From an uncultured Eubacteriales bacterium (GTDB taxonomy: Bacteria; Bacillota_A; Clostridia; Oscillospirales; Oscillospiraceae): 7,226 nucleotides of DNA. A program made the translations under genes and the position numbers. The notes beneath the pieces are model-generated. The model did no database searches, had not been told where the DNA came from, and saw nothing but the letters and a program-made list of their open reading frames with translations. The DNA lies in contig CASTQR010000082.1 in the NCBI GenBank assembly GCA_949451265.1, forward strand, positions 1 to 7,226, read 5' to 3'. Positions 5,194 through 7,226 of this stretch are shown piece after piece; positions within the stretch are counted from its first letter, which is position 1, and each line of letters starts with the position of its first letter.

Positions 5194-6240
5194 ATGAAGG
5201 AAGAAAAGAACCCGGTGGACATTCTGGACGAGATCATGAACCGGAGCGGGGAGGAGCCCCGGCCCTCCTCCTGCCCGCCGAAGTTTGACCCGCCCCTGCC
5301 GGAGGAGGAACCGCCGCCCCCGGAGAAAAAGGCCCCCCTGTCCCAGCGGCTGATCCCCTGGCTGTGCGGCCTGCTGGCCGGGGTGGTGATGGTGGGCGTC
5401 CTGTGCGGGGTGGAGCTGGCCGCCCTCCACGGGCGGCTGGACGAGCTGGGGGCCGCTATGGGGGAGATTCAGACGGTGGACGACCTGCGGAAGGAAAACA
5501 AACGGCTTCAGAACCACAGCGAGGGCCTGCAAGAGCAGCTTGACAAGATCTATGATGAGGCCCATAAATACACGCTGGAAGCGAGTATCAGGGAACAGCA
5601 GGCGGGCTGGCGGCTGCGCCAGAACGAATACCTCTACTATATGGAGCGGTTCCTGCTGGACGACGACCTGCCCATGGCGGCGCTGGTGATGAACCTGGAG
5701 GACTTCGTGCTCCGGCCCCCGGTGTCTGGCAGCGACCCGGTCAGCGTCCCCCTGGGCGAACCCGACGGGCGCGTTTCGCTGAGCTCCGTCCAGCAGGAGC
5801 GGTATGACGAGGTGCGGCGGGTTTTGGAGCAGGAGGGCGTGCTGTACAGCAGCGGCCTGACCCAGAAAAACGGCACCGCCCCCCTGTGGCCCAGCGGCAC
5901 AGGGCCCAGCGAGGCGTATGACATGGCGGCGCTGGGCATCCTGTGGAGTGCGCTGGACGCCCACTTTGTCCAGGGAAACGACCAGGCCGCCGCCCAGTAC
6001 CTGTACCATTATTTTGAGGACGACCTGATGGGCTACCGGGAGCGGGCGGAGGGGCTGGCCGGGGACTTCGCCCTCCGGCAGTACCAGACCATGATAGACG
6101 AGCTGGCGGAGAGCCAGTGGCTCACCGTCGGGGCGGACGGCCGTATGGATCTGGGTTGCGGGCCCACCGGGGCAAGCACTGATATCCCCTATTCCCTGCC
6201 CTTTGACCCGCCCCAGCCCGGCTCTTTCGTGCCAGACTAA
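5194..6240 (+). CDS. Coiled-coil single-pass membrane protein (unknown function, paralog 2)
   Basis: 348 residues. The N-terminus MKEEKNPVDILDEIMNRSG resembles residues 87-97 of paralog 1. It is followed by a Pro/Glu-rich cytoplasmic stretch (20-47), a membrane helix at about 53-74 (LIPWLCGLLAGVVMVGVLCG), a coiled coil at about 76-126, and a mainly helical, Tyr/Glu-rich domain predicted outside the cell (about 135-320). The tail is Pro-rich (330-348). Shared segments with paralog 1 include YMERFLLDDDLPMAAL against WLERFVRERDYLMAAV and the end SQWLTVGADGRMDL against RGWLAEDEDGGLDV, so the two arose by duplication and diverged strongly. The ATG at 5194 has AAAGGAGG 4 bases upstream, a strong but close site. 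No enzyme motif is seen. A link to segregation rests only on position after parAB. The stop codon TAA abuts a mobile element. Confidence 0.85.
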   Translation: MKEEKNPVDILDEIMNRSGEEPRPSSCPPKFDPPLPEEEPPPPEKKAPLSQRLIPWLCGLLAGVVMVGVLCGVELAALHGRLDELGAAMGEIQTVDDLRKENKRLQNHSEGLQEQLDKIYDEAHKYTLEASIREQQAGWRLRQNEYLYYMERFLLDDDLPMAALVMNLEDFVLRPPVSGSDPVSVPLGEPDGRVSLSSVQQERYDEVRRVLEQEGVLYSSGLTQKNGTAPLWPSGTGPSEAYDMAALGILWSALDAHFVQGNDQAAAQYLYHYFEDDLMGYRERAEGLAGDFALRQYQTMIDELAESQWLTVGADGRMDLGCGPTGASTDIPYSLPFDPPQPGSFVPD

Positions 6241-6400
6241 GAACCTGTATTCACAACCTCAAACGCCGTCCGGGCGGGTCTTTTCCCGCCATACAGCGTT
6301 GGATTTTCTTGAAATACACAAAGTATCCCCGCGAAAATTCGCCTCGTCTGGCGGGAAAATCCCTCGCCCGGACGGCATCTTCGGCTGTGAACACAGGTTC
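6241..6400. mobile_element. MITE-like 160-bp element with nested inverted repeats and TAA flanks
   Basis: The ends GAACCTGTATTCACA (6241-6255) and its complement at 6386-6400 match at 14 of 15 positions. Inside, GCCGTCCGGGCG (6265-6276) pairs perfectly with 6365-6376, and TTTTCCCGCC (6281-6290) with 6350-6359. The interruptions are nearly symmetric (9 against 9 and 4 against 5 bases). Weaker pairing continues inward (ATTTTC 6303-6308 with GAAAAT 6333-6338), so the whole element can fold as one long hairpin. TAA lies at both edges (6238-6240 and 6401-6403), possibly CTAA if the terminal C is shared. A 3-bp TNA-type or 4-bp YTAR duplication occurs in some IS5-family groups. There is no coding capacity, so it would need a transposase elsewhere. 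Long-hairpin regulatory RNA is an alternative. Confidence 0.78.
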
Positions 6401-6424
6401 TAAACACAAGGAAAAGGTGATTTT

Positions 6425-7226
6425 ATGTTAGACATCAAATTTGTCCGGGACAACCCGGAGACCGTCAAGGAAAACATCAAAAAGAAGTTTCAGGAGGGCA
6501 AGCTCCCCCTGGTGGACCAGGTCATCGAGCTGGACCGCCGCAACCGGGACGCCATGACCGAGGCCAACAACCTGCGCTCGGAGCGGAACAAGCTGTCCAA
6601 GCAGGTGGGGATGCTGATGGGGCAGGCGAAAAAGGATCCCTCCAAACTGGCGGAGGCGGAGGAGGCCAAGGCCCAGGTGAAGGCCAACGCCGACCGGCTG
6701 GCGGAGCTGGAGAAGCTGGAGGGCGGGCTGGCCGCCCAGATCCGCCACATCATGCTCCAGATCCCCAACATCATCGACCCCTCCGTGCCCATCGGCAAAG
6801 ACGACAGCGAGAACGTGGAGGTGGAGCGGTTCGGGGAGCCGGCGGTGCCCGAGTTCGACATCCCCTACCACACCGAGATCATGGAGTCCTTCGACGGGGT
6901 GGACATGGACGCGGCGGGCCGGGTGTCCGGGGCCGGGTTCTACTACCTCATGGGGGACATCGCCCGCCTCCACGAGGCGGTGCTGGCCTACGCCCGGGAC
7001 TTCATGATCGGCAAGGGCTTCACCTTCTGCATCCCCCCCTTCATGATCCACGGCAACGTGGTGGAGGGCGTCATGAGCCAGACGGACATGGACGCCATGA
7101 TGTACAAGATCGAGGGGGAGGATCTCTACCTCATCGGCACCAGCGAGCACTCCATGATCGGCAAGTTCATCGACCAGATCATCCCGGAGGAGAAGCTGCC
7201 CCAGACCCTGACCTCCTACTCCCCCT
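6425..7226 (+). CDS. serS: Seryl-tRNA synthetase, N-terminal part (cut by window edge)
   Basis: 267 codons are open to the edge, about 60% of the usual length. The enzyme charges tRNA-Ser with serine in the cytoplasm using ATP. MLDIKFVRDNPETVKENIKKK is the typical N-terminus. Residues about 28-110 form the long antiparallel coiled-coil arm that holds the tRNA-Ser long variable arm, and motif 1 of class II synthetases lies around 165-207 (GFYYLMGDIARLHEAVL, then IPPFM). LIGTSEHSMIGKF carries TSE at 239-241 where most bacterial enzymes have TAE, the serine-binding loop; Thr and Glu are kept. Motifs 2 and 3 lie beyond the edge. AAAGGTGAT directly precedes a TTTT spacer and the ATG. No T-box leader is present, and no promoter is seen in the mobile element just upstream, so it is probably read from the parA side. 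Confidence 0.95.
   Translation, partial: MLDIKFVRDNPETVKENIKKKFQEGKLPLVDQVIELDRRNRDAMTEANNLRSERNKLSKQVGMLMGQAKKDPSKLAEAEEAKAQVKANADRLAELEKLEGGLAAQIRHIMLQIPNIIDPSVPIGKDDSENVEVERFGEPAVPEFDIPYHTEIMESFDGVDMDAAGRVSGAGFYYLMGDIARLHEAVLAYARDFMIGKGFTFCIPPFMIHGNVVEGVMSQTDMDAMMYKIEGEDLYLIGTSEHSMIGKFIDQIIPEEKLPQTLTSYSP

Noticed and set aside
6241..6424. T-box riboswitch upstream of serS
   Set aside because: No T-box core resembling GGGTGGNACCGCG; the structure is explained by the symmetric long hairpin of the element.

Overview
The window looks like the chromosome of a high-GC Bacillota, most likely an Oscillospiraceae-type gut Clostridium (Flavonifractor/Lawsonibacter-like). This is an inference. It rests on GC-rich third codon positions, the canonical Bacillota parS sequence TGTTTCACGTGAAACA, AGGAGG-type ribosome binding sites, short CCCCC/GGGGG double-hairpin intergenic repeats, and the variant form of seryl-tRNA synthetase. 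Gene order and the density of parS sites point to an origin-proximal region built around the ParABS chromosome segregation locus.

Left part, minus strand: the N-terminal part of tadA (tRNA adenosine deaminase) runs off the left edge. To its right are a parS site and a strong hairpin that ends the next operon. That operon is an ECF-type sigma factor gene and a single-pass membrane protein that is probably its anti-sigma factor; the two overlap by 47 bases. A 264-bp divergent control region follows. It holds an extended -10 promoter for the sigma operon, a near-consensus sigma-A promoter for parA, and two parS sites, one in each predicted leader.

Centre, plus strand: parA (soj) and parB (spo0J) are followed by two related genes of unknown function. 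Each of the two encodes an acidic/proline-rich cytoplasmic N-terminus, one membrane helix, a coiled coil and a similar extracytoplasmic C-terminal domain. The first overlaps parB by GTGA if the upstream start is used. Its first 80 or so codons, however, look like intergenic repeat sequence carrying a parS site inside a 34-bp near-palindrome, and an alternative GTG start at 3912 would make it 349 residues, almost exactly the length of its 348-residue paralog. The second gene is preceded by another parS and a palindromic repeat. In all there are five parS sites (300, 1652, 1836, 3797, 5011), each matching at least 15 of 16 positions.

Right part: a 160-bp MITE-like element (6241-6400) with 14/15 matched terminal inverted repeats and TAA on both sides sits exactly after the stop codon of the second membrane gene, so that stop codon is itself one copy of the apparent target duplication. 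Then comes the 5' part of serS (seryl-tRNA synthetase), cut by the right edge. Without the element serS would start 21 bases after the upstream stop codon, so the parA-parB-membrane gene-membrane gene-serS series was probably one close-packed transcription unit.

Together the central genes suggest a ParABS locus in which ParB loads at a local parS cluster, can regulate its own operon and the neighbouring sigma operon, and is genetically linked to two membrane-anchored coiled-coil proteins that could tether or sense the origin region. The last point is a hypothesis.
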